Assembly (NCBI GenBank): GCA_036172665.1
Contig: CM069876.1
Span: 42,191,001 to 42,255,000 of the forward strand
Length of the DNA stretch: 64,000 nucleotides
Direction: 5' to 3'
Origin: Prosopocoilus inquinatus
Lineage: Eukaryota > Arthropoda > Insecta > Coleoptera > Lucanidae
Position numbers and translations under genes: made by a program. Position 1 is the first letter of the stretch. Each line of letters starts with the position of its first letter. Shown one piece after another: positions 45,790-58,261 of the stretch. Below the pieces are notes generated by a model. The model was not told where the DNA came from. It saw only the letters and a program-made list of their open reading frames with translations, and did not search any database.

Positions 45790-46480
45790 CAAAAAAAAAA
45801 AAAACAAAAAAATAAAATAAATGAATTGGAGCAAGTATCTTATCAGAATAATGTACAGAGTGTCGCAAACAAAGCTGTCTGGTCTAAATATCTTTGTAAA
45901 ACGACAATTTTTTTTTTAAAACAGCCAGTGCGTTGCGTATACAGGCTCTTCCCAAAAAGACGTTTGAAACTCAAACATCCTATTCATGACGATGAAGCAA
46001 AAAAAAAATATATTACACTTTTTTCTCAGAGCTGCCTATAATCGCGGGTATAACTACCGTTAGTCAGGTGGACCCCACCGTTTGATAACTGCAGGAAAGT
46101 TAAGTCTAGCAGCAAACGGTTAACTGATCGATGACGTCGAAGTAATCACTTTGAACGTCTATTGTGATGTGAATGAGATTTTGGAAAGTCCATTAACATG
46201 ATTTTATGTTTAGAGAGTTGGCAATTATTCACTTTTTATATTAAAAAATATTAATTACGTTGTCTTGTTTTTGTTACTCATCAAATTTAATTTAATTATC
46301 CATCAAAGAATGAAGAAAGTCTTTAATGTGCTAAGTTTACTACTATCTCATTGTTTAGTGCTAATACACACATAAAAACTGGCTTTTAGACATTTATCTT
46401 TTTATTATTCAAAGTTTGTATAATTATCTCATTAAGAAAATAAATTTTTGACAATAAGAAGCAATGTTTATAATTAAAGA
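45790..46480. other. Spacer, no gene recognised
   Basis: AT-rich; the frame 45826-46041 has no domain. Confidence 0.3.
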
Positions 46481-46491
46481 AGAACTAATGC

Positions 46492-46568
46492 CAGATTCGA
46501 ACCTACGACTCACAGATTACTATAACAACTACCTACCTACGTAAGCACACTTAACTCGCGTGGTAGGG
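46492..46568 (-). repeat. tRNA-like relic, possibly SINE-derived
   Basis: The minus strand contains GTAGGTTCGAATCTGGC (about 46507-46491), which matches the tRNA B-box consensus GGTTCRANNCC at most positions. Upstream is a TACCACGCGAGTTAAGTG phrase (about 46564-46547) that loosely resembles an A-box region. The T-stem does not pair well and no full cloverleaf forms, so this is not a functional tRNA gene. Confidence 0.3.
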
Positions 46569-46972
46569 TGTGGTTTCCGTTAAACGTGCTTTTATGAATG
46601 TTATAAAACTACAGCGGTACTCAAACAATGGCTCAATAGGCTTATTGCACTACCGTAGGCTTTACTTACATCACAGAAGAAAAAATTATTCACATTCAAA
46701 CGCCTACTTTTGGACACCCTGTATAAATCAAAAGAGATTGACAAGTTTTTTCGGTGGTTTCAAAAACAAATTACACGCAAAGATGCATTCTGCACGTAAA
46801 CACATTTATGGTAATTAATTATAAATTTTTAATCATAAAAATAAAACGGTTTACAGAACAATGAACCTGATTATCAATTCTTTCTTCTCTAAGATTTCGT
46901 GTACAGGTTGTAACACTTATTATTGGTATTAGCAGCAACTTCATAGAGCATAAGTCTATCTTGTTATCATGT

Positions 46973-47202
46973 AACGGGTCGTTTTTAAATCTTTAATTGG
47001 AGAATTGGAGTAAGCCATGACTTTTATAAACTAACAGTTAAAGTAAGCTTTCGGTTAAAGAACCGGGCCTTAATTAATTTGATTTGACTTATTTGACAAT
47101 CTCATGATTTAAATTAACATTTAAGTTGTGTATCAGAACTGCCAACAATCTTTATCAAACTGATGGCTTACTCCAATTAAAAATATTAAAAACGACCCGT
47201 TG
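46973..47202. mobile_element. 230-bp MITE with ~40-bp inverted ends
   Basis: AACGGGTCGTTTTTAAATCT at the left is matched in reverse by TATTAAAAACGACCCGTT at the right. Inside, GGAGTAAGCCAT pairs with ATGGCTTACTCC. No coding region. Confidence 0.8.
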
Positions 47203-47209
47203 TGTGCGT

Positions 47210-48560
47210 TGAGTTGACAGTTAAATCCACCCTGTTCGTGATGTTAGTGGGGTAAGATTGTCCTCTTTTCCTCCTCTCTGGTGACTTAAAATCGAACTGT
47301 GTTAAATGTTATACGACTTTCAATAATGTTGAATGACCTATCTCTTGAAAAAAAAAAGAAAAAGTAAGATAATTGTACGTCTGTAAAACGTGCTTAATAA
47401 AAATATCGCTGGAAAATACAGATAATTGAATGGGGGCGGTGAATAATAATTTTTTTTTTTACGAAACAAATTCTAATATCTTTCGTTTATTAACAGCATT
47501 CGAACAGCAATTCCCGCTAATTCCACTTAATTACGACAGAATTTCCATCTGCAATAAAAACGCAATAAAACGAAGTTTAATTAAATTGGCGTTCTTAATC
47601 GACCCCCCGAACAAAACGCCAGAGAGGGCGCTTTAAATATCGTCCGGGCTCGCACAGCCGAATACAACACGTTAATTGGCAAGAAACAATACGGAATTAG
47701 ACCTGGACTTAATTAACACGCTTCGTTAGCAGCCCGATAAAATATTATGCAGGTTTCGGATTCGGCGTTGTCGTTGCTCATCCGGTTAGTTTGGCTTAGT
47801 TTCGGTTCGCGGAGATAACGTGCGCCGCGCCGCGCCGCGCTACCCGCCCTATTATGTATCAAGGTTTATCTTTAGATTTGCCTCGAACTTATTACGGCGC
47901 GAGAACATTTTCGTCTCTGTGTTATGAGTAATTTTGTTACGTAAACACAAAAGCTCCGGCGGCCTTTGTGCGAACTCTATTCATTACGGCCAAACTAAAA
48001 TTATTGCAGTTTACCAAACTTAATTTGCACTCAAAGTGGCGGGATAATCAAATAAGAGAACTCTAAATTCGCTTGAACTCTTCAAAAATATCCTACATTA
48101 TTTATACTTTCCTTTGGAACACTTCAATTATTACTAACGGTTTAATATTATAAATAACATGAGAAATAGAACACCCCGTACTAAGCAAAGCTCGCTGTGC
48201 AACGACCATATCGCTCCGATGAGTGAGAGCGAGACAAGCTTACTGCAGTAAGTATAGGCACGTAAGAGAAGGAAGCAGTGAACTGTCTTTTACCTTGCGT
48301 TAATAACTATTCATAATGCAGTTGTTTTATATACAGTGTTGGTTCACCTCATTTCAACCAAGTTCCCACTGGGCTTGGATCCGAAATGATCGCTGAGAAG
48401 CCCCGGAGTTTTCGTTTCAAATTTGACAGATAGGTCTCAATATTTAAATAATTTTGCAAAAACAAATTCGTGGTTGACATCGTACGATTTGAAAGTCGTC
48501 AAATAAATATAATTTACCAAAACAAGACAACAAATTTGACAAGACTAGGTATGCACACCC
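47210..48560. other. Noncoding stretch with a CGCCG microsatellite
   Basis: GC-richer from 47600 to 47960, with a GCGCCGCGCC run at about 47821-47839. No exon is convincing. This is a candidate conserved regulatory block only on composition. Confidence 0.3.
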
Positions 48561-48576
48561 TCCTGAGGGTTTTCGG

Positions 48577-49400
48577 GGGATGGGACGATTCGCCGTCGCC
48601 GATTCACCGTCGCCAATTCGTCGTAGAACCAATTCGTCGTCGATCCAATTTACCGTCCGCCCAATTCGCCGTCCCATGTTACTGCTTTATTTAGCTTGAT
48701 AAGCTTTAAAACACTTTCTGACCATTTTAGATAATATCCATGTTATACCTAGGAATTGAAGAAAATAACTATAATTTCAGTACGTTTCAAGTAAATTAAA
48801 ATGTACTTTACTATTGTTTTTCTATTTCAAGTTAAAATAAATTCCTAATTACAGTGCGACCACCGTAAGACACAAAATTACGAACAAATTGGTGCTGTAC
48901 GTACACATAATCATAATTCTATTTTTTTTTAATGGAACCCCTTTTTCAATTTATAATTTTAAATGACGAGCTTTCATGAATCAATATTTTGAAAGCAGTC
49001 GACTTTTGATGTGTAGTGATTTTGATTGATTTGAAAATCAATATGATTTTGAGCAGAATTTGAAAATATAAAAAAGAAGAATTGGAGGGATTTTACGAAC
49101 ACCCTGAAGAATAAGAATACTTCCTGGAAGACCAATTTTTTTTATCTGTTTCTTTATCTATGTATCACATTTAATTAATAACAAATTATTTTATTTTCCA
49201 TTAATTATGTTAACTTCTTTATTTTATTTACATATAATTATCGGTATATTATTATTTGGATATGTACCTGGACTTAAAACTTTAATCGCTGACGCCGAAT
49301 TTTCCGACGGCGAGTTTTCCGGCGGTGAATTGTACCTACGACGAATCGGCGACGGTGAATTGGCGACGACAAATCGGCGATAGCGAATTGTCCTAGACCC
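48577..49400. mobile_element. Foldback element with GCCGTCG minisatellite arms, 824 bp
   Basis: The left arm (48577-48677) is built of words such as AATTCGCCGTC, GATTCACCGTCGCC and AATTCGTCGT. The right arm (49287-49400) is built of their complements (GGCGACGGTGAATT, CGACGAATCGG). The outermost ends are GGGATGGGACGATTCGC and GGGTCTAGGACAATTCGC (reverse complement). The AT-rich middle has no gene. Minisatellite-like arms are typical of foldback transposons. Confidence 0.8.
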
Positions 49401-49409
49401 GGATTTTCG

Positions 49410-49705
49410 CCCCAAGATGTTTGCACATCAAGGTGAAGATCCTTCAAGTATTTTGAGAGATGGAGCATATTATTTAATTTTTCGCCCAGAAAGTCTCGCA
49501 AATAATAATATTATTATTTTCGGTGAATGAAAGATGTAAAGGTCCAAACAATGATAACGCACATTTTGAACAGACCATACATGGTTACCATTGTGAAAAT
49601 CTTCAAATAGTTTGGAACATGAAGCAAATTTATAATTTTTGGACTCAACAAGGTCTGGCAAATATTCGGTAAATGAAAAATGTAAAAGTCCCAACAATAA
49701 AATCA
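49410..49705. repeat. Two-copy direct repeat, ~148-bp period
   Basis: Both copies contain a GTGAARAT block, TTCAA-TA-TTT, GGAGCAT/GAAGCAA, TCGCAAAT or GGCAAATATTCGG, and AATGTAAARGTCC (49529 and 49677). Confidence 0.65.
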
Positions 49706-49859
49706 CTTTTCGCCACGTACGAAGGGAACTTCCCTTTGGTTATAAGTGCTTTAACACGATTTTTATGTTAAGAAACATTTAAAAATCATTCAAGCTACGA
49801 TTCTTAGAATTGACCTTCGCGCAGAAAATTGGCGTTCGTGATATCTCTGCATTTTCTCG

Positions 49860-52060
49860 ACCATCGCGCACGTTCTTCCAAGTGAACAGTTGTTTTCGTG
49901 TCCTGCTGCCAAGGGCCTTCAGGTCTCAGGGGTGTGGAATTAATGAACCAATCTTCCACCTAAGCTAACGCCAAAATGTTCGATAAATGGAAAATTTTTC
50001 TCAACCAAAATCACATTTTCCACAATTCAATGGACGTTGCCTCCTTCAGAGATGAAAATTCGAAGAACCATTTCCACAGAAAATTGATGTCGTCTGGTTG
50101 TCGATCTGCTCTTCTTAGTTACTTAGCATGTGTGAGGATGAGGCCGATTAGAAAGAAGGAAGCAAGAACAATTACAAGGAAGGAACGACTACAAGTCCAA
50201 GAACAAGGACAATTACCGTCCGACACGTGAAATAGGCGACGACGCTTATCTTGGGGTTGGATCGCACTCCGACTTAATCAATTTGACTGCGAACAACCCC
50301 CTAAACAAATTTCCCGACGCGTCTAATTACGAATGATTCTAATCTTCCCTTTTTTTCTCTACGTACGTATTTGCCAATGAAAGGACGACATTTGTATTAA
50401 AGAACGCTGCTTCAAAAAAAAAGGAATGTTTCTCAGCCTCATCGTCTTTAAAGCAGATTAATCCTGGTTTTGAATAAACCCTTTCGCTTTTCAAATATGA
50501 ACTATGCTCATTATGAACGATTTTCAGGTGTACATCCTGTATGAGACTTTTAGTTCTTTTTAATTGGCATTTTGTGTTTTTTTTTTTTTTAATCAACTTT
50601 CGACTAAGAAAAAAAGAGGGACAGACCGTATGTGCATGAAGCTGGGCATTTCACCATTGAAGTGTTTACAAAAACAAAAATATGAAAATGAAGTACGATA
50701 AATAAACAAAAGAATATCAAGTTTAAAAAAGCAAGAAGAAAAAGGTAATCAAAAATATTTACTGAAAAGTATGCAAAAAATAACCAGAAAAGAATGATTC
50801 TCCCGTGGCATTAAAAATAAAAAAAACAAAAGACTAATAGGAATCAAACGAAGATTGCAATTAAGGAATGCAAAATTTTATAAAAAAAAAAACAAAGTTA
50901 ATTTGAAGGACACTGCCTTGACAAGACAAGACAAAAAAGGTTAAGTGCATTTATTTGAATGAATCAACAGAAATTGACTCAAGAAAAAATTAAATAAAAG
51001 ACAGTCGACATAAAACGAACAAAAGGAAAACATCAGACTTAATAGTTTTTTTTTTTTTGAAACAACGAATTTAATTGTTTTTTTTAAACAAAAAACTTAG
51101 TTGTTTTTTTCAATAATTTATTTTATTGACAGAAATGCAGGGATGCACTGCAATTTAAAATTGATACTTTCGTGGGCCACAAGAAAATAAACAGAGGAGG
51201 GCGGGGGGGTTCCAAGAAAACATTTTTAGTAGCTAACAAAAGACAATCTTTGAAAGGCATGAAGAAAACTAAGACGAAATAAGAAGAAAAAAAAACTATC
51301 GTTGATCGACAAGCAAAAGCTTTTTGTTATCATTAACAACAAAAATTGAAAAATCAAATGACTGGTGACAGAAACGAATTAGCATGAAAAACATTAAAAA
51401 AAGAAATAAAATAGACAAGTCAAACGAAATAACACGAAAGTGTAAAAAACAAGATGAATACAAAAAAATGTCAATGTCAATTTGTTAATTAAAAAAGAAA
51501 GTAAAGAGAACTTGATACGAAGAAACAGAGAAATAAGAAGAATAGAAAAAACTGCAAAAAAACACCGATGAAATAAACAAAATATGCGAACAAAAGGCAA
51601 GTATGTAACACGGAATATAAAAGAAAAGCAAGGAAATAAATGAGAACCTAATAAATAACTAGACAATAAAAAAAAACAAAAAAAATTTGAAATCGAAAAC
51701 AAAAAGTGAACGAAACAAAAAAGAAAATGCAGAAAGGAACGATAAAATATAATTCCGTAAGTCAAAGCAGAAGAGAATTATAAGAAGTGTCATAAAAATG
51801 TGAAAAACAAGAATACAAAAAAATCAACAAATAGCATTTCACATAAAGAACAGAGATATGGGAAGAAATATTATTCTTGCCCATCGTCCATCTTCTTCCA
51901 ACTATTCCCATGTCCTACTTTTGGTACTTCTTAACGAAGGGCCTTGAAATACTTCGTCTGATTGAATGAAAGAACCAATATTCCCCATAAGATTGCGGTA
52001 CTCTTCGCGAAGGGTCTTCAGGTCTTTGGGGTATGAATGAAATAACCCTAAGAGAGCACC
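49860..52060. repeat. Low-copy direct repeats flanking an A-rich tract
   Basis: A GGGCCTTCAGGTCTCAGGGG phrase at about 49912 is echoed by GGGTCTTCAGGTCTTTGGGG at about 52012. Both are followed by a GGAATTAATGA/GAATGAA word. Between them, 50600-51860 is A-rich and strand-asymmetric with loosely repeated AAACAAAAGA and AAGAAAATGC words. The long minus frame at 51394-51765 is a hydrophobic product of that tract. Confidence 0.5.
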
Positions 52061-52229
52061 CCACATCGTTAATTACGAAGGAGGAAAATCGCTGTGAGGA
52101 ATTTCAAAACAACGAAAATCATTCCTTATCACAGATCAACGGGAATTACCAAAAGATGATGATAGATGGCAAGATTGTTTAATTTCAAATGGAGATATTC
52201 GAGATGGTCGTACAAAACGTTCTAAAACA

Positions 52230-53400
52230 CCCCAAAAACTTGAAATTTAGAAAATCAGGGGTTACGTCTTCTTCAAGAACGTTCTTCGAAAGTATGGTCG
52301 ACCACAATCATTCTATAAAAAGAAATTTTCGTTCGACTATACTTGACTACCATCCTGGTGGTCTCTGACTGTTGAGGAAAACAAGAAATCCAAAAGATTT
52401 CGTCAAGTTTTATAGTTTTAGCTTCCTTATTTCTAAAAACGTTCGGACCTTAATCGGTTACGCTGATTCAAAACGGTTTAAGTCCCTCTGGTCTTCATTT
52501 TTTACTTTCTTGGGACCAACCTCGGCAACCATTCAAAATCGTTTTCCTTAGAAATCAACAGGCATTATCTTCTTGAAAAGTAAAAATTCCAAGCACCATT
52601 AAGTGATGATCGGCGATGATATTCCGCAATTTCAGATAGGAGGACATCGAAGGTGGCCATATATTATATTATTGATCTAAAATTTCCACGATTCGACGTT
52701 TAGAAAATCAGGGATCACATCTTCTTCAAAGAAGTTTTCGAAGCTATGGTTAACTTTAACGGTTTTATAAACAAAAATGTTCGTTCTTGAGTACTTGATC
52801 ACTACTTTGGATTTTGGCATCGGCAACTGATGAGGAAGGCAAGATCTCCAAGAGATTTCTTCTGTTTTTATATTGATTGGCTTCCCTTTTTCTAAAAATG
52901 TTTGGACCTTGATCAGGTGTGCTGTTCCAAACCGGTTTAAGTCCCTCTGGTCTTCATTTTTTTTACCTGAGACCAGTCTCGACGACCATTCGCCGTCAAA
53001 ATTATTCTTCTCGCAAGTCAAGAAGCATTGCCTTCTCTTGCAAAAGCTAATTCCAGATGGGGACATTGAAGGTAGCCATATATCATCCTTCTAAAACATA
53101 CACGATTCGGATCTCATCTTTTTCAGTGAAGTTTTCGGAGCTATGGGTGACCTTAATGGTTTTATAAACAAAGATGTTCGCTCTAGTGTACACCATCACC
53201 ACTTTGGAAGATAAGATTTCCAATAGATTCCAATAGATTTGGTTCAATCCTATATTGGTTGGTTTTTCTTTTCCTAAAAATGTTTGGATCCTAATCAGAA
53301 GCAAAACGATTTATGTCCTTCTGGTCTTTATTTTTACTTTCTAACTAATCTCGATAACCTTTCCGAGAGCCATCGTCAGCGTCTGTTGACCTCATTGGTA
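52230..53400. repeat. Three-copy tandem repeat, ~375-460-bp units
   Basis: TTTAGAAAATCAGGG occurs at 52246 and 52699, and TGGTCTTCATTTTT (variant GGTCTTTATTTTT) near 52490, 52949 and 53322. The minus-strand frames 52677-53066 and 53083-53304 are related through TNIFVYKTVKVNHSFENF versus ANIFVYKTIKVTHSSENF, and the third unit has a broken version. The shared reading suggests either an old coding unit that was amplified or simple repeat divergence. Confidence 0.75.
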
Positions 53401-53599
53401 ATTTTATGGATTGCCATTTCCAGTTCCGCAAACACATTCAATTTTGTGGGAGCAAAAATCCGTTTGCTCCGGATTAAACCATAACGATTTCTTCAGTTTA
53501 ATCAAGACTTCTAAAAACTTGAATGAATGAACTAACTCAAATTTGTTTGCTTCATCTAATCTTCTATGGAAAAATTTCCGAAACAATGAAAAGAAATGA

Positions 53600-55640
53600 A
53601 AAATGAAGATGAAACCTTATGTGCCTTGGGCAGAATCTAAGGAGGGTCGCAAAAATAAAGTAGTTTGAAGTTCTTTGAATTATCGAAGAGAATATTTTTC
53701 TGTTTCTGAATCCTACTCCCACAGGAGATAATGCGAAATATTTTTAAACAGCGTCTCCTCTATATTGTGCTCCTCTATATTAATAACTAACATTTGTTTC
53801 TGATATCTCGCGCTTGTATTTTTGAATTCAACGTTTCGTTCTATTATTGTGAGCACGCCCCTTCAAAGCCAAGTCTCATTTTGTTTGCCACACACACACA
53901 CACACAAGCAAGCAAGCACAGGTGTTATCTTCACGCCGGCGAAAGTTTCAGAAAACTCAATTCAATCGGGCCGTGCTCAATATATTTTTATTTATATAAT
54001 TGAAATAGATAATTCGCATTTTACAGTTGAATACAACGCAGGACGCGAACTTAAAGCGTTGTGTTATTTTCCTGTCGCCCATTTTTTTGTCAAACTTAAA
54101 AAAGAAATTAAATTTCTGGCGAGTGACTTGTTATATTTAATAATGACGAAGTACGCGCGCAATTTAGAGAAAAAAAAAACTTAATATCATATTCCGGCTC
54201 GTCTACTTACAGCTGATCTCATATTCGGCCGGATTAAATGAGAGAGTAAATTAAGTCGCTGCTGCCAAATTAAAAAAAAAAAAATCCGCGCTTACGAGCG
54301 AAGCTTCTCCGAATACATCCTTCATTATGAGACTTCTTCTTCCTCCAACGACGTCGCCCTAAAATATTGGATTATATGACTTTAAGGCGCGAAAGAAATT
54401 GGAAATTGCAATTTCGACTGAAGATTACTTTCCTTTCCTCCCCGGCGACAAAAATAGCGTTCCGGTTAAAAGATAACGGTGATTTAGGATGGGGCAGTAA
54501 ATCAAAGCTCGTATTTGCACTTCTACACTATCTTGGTTATGCAGTTGCTGAGATGCAGTTTTGCAACAATTAAATAAGAAAAGAAGCAATTTCAGAAAGA
54601 AAAAAAAATGTATAGTATATTAAGTAAAATCCTGTCTTTATTCCTGTCTTTACTTTGCTACAATCAAGGTCAGTGGCGTTTACAAGACCCTCCTATCTGC
54701 CCTACTATAAAAAGGAGTGTATTTTAATAACACCCTGTACATTATATTTGTTTTTCGGCCTTAATATTTCAGGTCGATGGTTTGGTTTAAGTGTAGCGGC
54801 ATCTCAGCGGTAATCTCCTCGCGAAATGCATAATTTCGGCCCGATTACAATAACTTTGAATTTACGACTTGTACACTTTATGGTTGTACGTGTCGTAAAC
54901 CGTGGAGTGGCTATCACACCAGTAAAATCCTTAATAACTGCGAGGGATCAATACGGAATTTGTTCTCCGTCCGCCGTAAAATCCGGGCTCCGGAAACGGG
55001 GGCCGAGTCCGCCCCTGTCGTTAAACTCCGCGCTGCAAGGTGTCGCGACTCGTAAAATCCTTGTTTGTCATCGCGTTGATGGTGAATCGTGAATTCCAGA
55101 CTATTAAAAAAGGCACTAAATTAATTTAGAAAAATTAAAAAAAAATAATAAGGCAGGAAAGTACAAAGATGAAAGTTCAGGTTAATCTGAATTTAAAAGA
55201 GAAGACTTTACCATTAGCAATAATATTTTTGTGGAAGTTACATTCTGAAATTCATTTTGCTGTTTTTGTGGAACCAAGAATTAATAGATTAACATATTAT
55301 TTGTGTTATGAATATTGATGATCCAAAAATGCAGGTTTTTATGTTCGTTAGTTTTTTTTATACACTGAAATGGCGACGCTGCTTTTTTCTGGATTTGACG
55401 TACGTTTTTGTTTATTTTCTTCTATAATTAACAGCACGAATTATAGTAATTACTGTTGCGTTGAAAATAAACTTGAATTTACGATATCTAGAGGCCATCA
55501 AATTTTTATTTTGAATACTCTAGCCCGATTCGTCACACGCCAACAATTCTAATGCGATCAGTAAACCACCTTGAATCATTATTTTTTTTAATGATTTTTA
55601 AAAATATATCAATTCGTTCGATTCTATTAATTTCTCTTAT
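53600..55640. other. Noncoding stretch with a CA microsatellite
   Basis: CA repeats at 53890-53907. GC-richer short segments at 54190-54360 and 54790-55090 (frame 54826-55092) have no recognisable domain. An ACACCCTGTAC terminus lies at about 54731. Confidence 0.35.
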
Positions 55641-55649
55641 CTATACATA

Positions 55650-55815
55650 TACAGGGTGCATCATTGAAACATGTTTCTTCGATAGCTCCTCACCCGTTCA
55701 TTGTGCAGAAAAATATCCTGCACGAAGTTATAGCTTACAACGCTTACAATTTGTATCGGTAAAATATTTTCCATGTACAGCATGTTCTGTAAGTGAGTTA
55801 CCCAATAAATGTATG
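55650..55815 (+). mobile_element. Interspersed repeat, copy 2 (TACAGGGTG family)
   Basis: Related along its length and in the same orientation to 4046-4215, starting TACAGGGTGCATCATTGAAA and ending near GTAAGTGAGTTACCC. Frames here on both strands are shadows. Confidence 0.65.
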
Positions 55816-56137
55816 CTTCTCTGAACATCATATACAGATTCTTATTACATATCATCGAAGCTTTCGCAATCTACTATTCTTCATTTGGATGAAAGAGTTG
55901 AAATGCAGAAAAATTTTATTCAAAATTAGCGGGCATAATTAACAACACGTACCAGTGATACATCCTGTACAAGATAAATATGTTTTATGCTAACATGAAG
56001 TAGATCAACTAGAAATAATAGATGAGATGTGAGGCCTTGAATTATGCTGCAAAGTGTGAGAGGGTTTTGCAAAAACAACAAAGCGCAGATTTTTCTCCAA
56101 TCACGCCCTCCCAGATATTTCATGACTTCCTCGTACC

Positions 56138-57000
56138 AAGACGTCTTTGATTTTCTTTTTCTTTCTCGCTGATCTTCATCTTAAACTGCGAAGATCTCAT
56201 TTTATTTTATCTCTTTTTTCAATAGTCTTCAATGCACTTTTCTCTTCGAATTTTCTTCATTTCGTTCAATCAAGTTTTCTTCTTTTTTTAATCCCTGCTT
56301 CTTATGTTTTCTTTGATCTTCTTATGCTTAAATCTATCACCAGACGTTTCTTGACTTCCTTTTCCCAAGTCGTCTTTCATTTTCCTTTACTTTTTTGCTA
56401 ATTTTCAATTTAAACTACGACGAGGTTATTTTATTTGATTTTCTTACAATTTTCCTCCATGCACTTCTCTCTTCGAATTTTCTTTATTTCGTCCAATCAT
56501 GTTTTCCCCTTTAAAAAAAAATCCTGGCCTCTTATATTTTCTTAGCCCTTCTTATGCTTAAGTCTATCACTAGCCGTTTCTGATTTGCTTATCTCAAGTC
56601 GTCTTTGATTTTCCTTTCCTTTCCTCCTGATCTTCATCTTTAACTACGAAACGAGTTTATTTTATTTTCTGTCTTTTTACAATATTCCTCCATGCACATC
56701 TCTGTTCGAGTTTTCTTCATTTCGTCCAATCATGATTTCTTCTTTTTTTTTAATCCTTGCTTCTTATGCTTAAACCTATCGCCAGACGTTTTCTAATTTT
56801 TTTATCCCAAGTCGTCTTTGATTTTCCTTTCCGTTCTTGCTGATCTTCATCTTTAATTACGACGAACTCATTTTGTTTTATCTCTTTTTTACAATATTCT
56901 TCCATGCACCTCTCTCCCCGAATTTTCTTCATTTCGTCTAATCATGTTTTTCTCTCTTTTTTTAAATCCTTGCCCTCTTATAGTTTCTTTGTCTCTCACG
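56138..57000. repeat. Pyrimidine-rich tandem repeat, ~229-bp unit, four copies
   Basis: AAGTCGTCTTTGATTTTCC or a variant starts at 56138, 56367, 56596 and 56809 (periods 229, 229, 213). Units also share TTTATTTTATCTC, CCATGCAC, TCTTCGAATTTTCTTCATTTC, CCAATCATG, CTTCTTATGCTTAA and TCTATC-CCAGACGTTT. The frames here are readings of this array. Confidence 0.9.
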
Positions 57001-57009
57001 CTCTCATGT

Positions 57010-58260
57010 ATTTTAGTTTCAGTATCATTGGCACAGTTTTCTTATTCGGGTTTGCAGTCGTCATTCCATCCTGAAAATCTTTCTCAAGGTCGAGGACATG
57101 ACGATTGACCTAACGATCGGTGATAAATAAAATTGAAAAAGTTGTTTGCAAAATGCCGTCTTTAAATTGAGACATCGAAATGTGTAAAAGGAATTTGAAA
57201 ACGGTTCAAAGCCGATGTTTTGCACTCTTAAGATGACTTTTAAGGTTTAATCTACGTGGTTGAATCTTCCACGAGTTTATTTCCCATTTTTTAATTATTT
57301 TGAACCTCGGCCGTTTGCGACAGACCCAATCACCTACCCCTCTTCCCCCCGTAAATAAAATCTTCACTTTTTTACATGAGAAAAGAATCTCCTTCAAAAT
57401 CGAATTCCATCACTTGCGTTGACTGAATGGCCTGGAATAGAATTTCGTTCAGTAATGTGTAAATAAGTTACTTTTAAGTAAGTTTTAATTAACTACAGGG
57501 TCTTCATAACTGATTGTATCCCACGTGACCAAGTTTTGCCTGATAGTTAGACAACTAAACTAACATTGCACGTGATCGGCAAGGCTGCGGCATCATTAAA
57601 TTAGTTACATTATTTTTTAAAGCGTCAAGTCAGGGTTTCATGAAATTGGTTTGGCACGTCATAGGTCACTTGGGTTACAGGATTAAATGAAGATCAAATG
57701 TAATCTGAAAATGCAATAGCGCCAAATTCAGAAATTATTAAAAAAAACTAAAGAAATGTAGTCCAAGTCTCTCCAAGCAATTATCAAATTAATTACAACA
57801 GTGAATACTGTAACTTAGTAATTATAACAATGTCTGATTTTACAGTGGCCCAAACACTTTAATGTTTATCTTTAACTAAGTTAAAGTTTTTTTTTTTAAT
57901 ATCCCAATTTTCTCGGTCTTGGAAACAGTATATTTTGAGGGGTTAATTTTAATTCAGGGCTATTCATAATGGGTGAAAAAGAAATAGAATCTCACACACA
58001 AAATCGCATTGTAAGTTGAAATGAAAAGTGTTCTCGTTGATAAAGAATATAAGGAAGTATTACAAAAAAGTTAAGTGTTAAAAGGAAATCGTCTATTCCG
58101 GATACTACGATGAAGGAAGCATTAAAAGGAATTAGGATTTTCAGCAATTTTAATCTGGTTCAAATAAATTATTTGGGTTTTCGATCTTCGTACTCATGGT
58201 CTTCTTCTTTCAGATTATTTGGTTTTTGGATTTAACCATTGCAACCAAGTCTTCATGCTT
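57010..58260. other. Noncoding stretch, no gene recognised
   Basis: Contains a CTACAGGGTCTTCATAACTG terminus at about 57496 followed by CACGTGACCAAG, similar to 33845. No gene. Confidence 0.35.
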
Positions 58261-58261
58261 T

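Noticed and set aside
46492..46568. Functional tRNA gene
   Set aside because: Only a B-box-like word is clear; the T-stem and the rest of a cloverleaf do not pair.
51394..51765. 123-codon minus-strand frame resembling a membrane protein
   Set aside because: It is the reverse strand of an A-rich low-complexity tract, and its hydrophobicity is compositional.
53360..53400. Hammerhead-like CTGACGATGG ... GGAAAGG on the minus strand
   Set aside because: Stem II does not pair, helix III is absent, and sister repeat units lack the motif.
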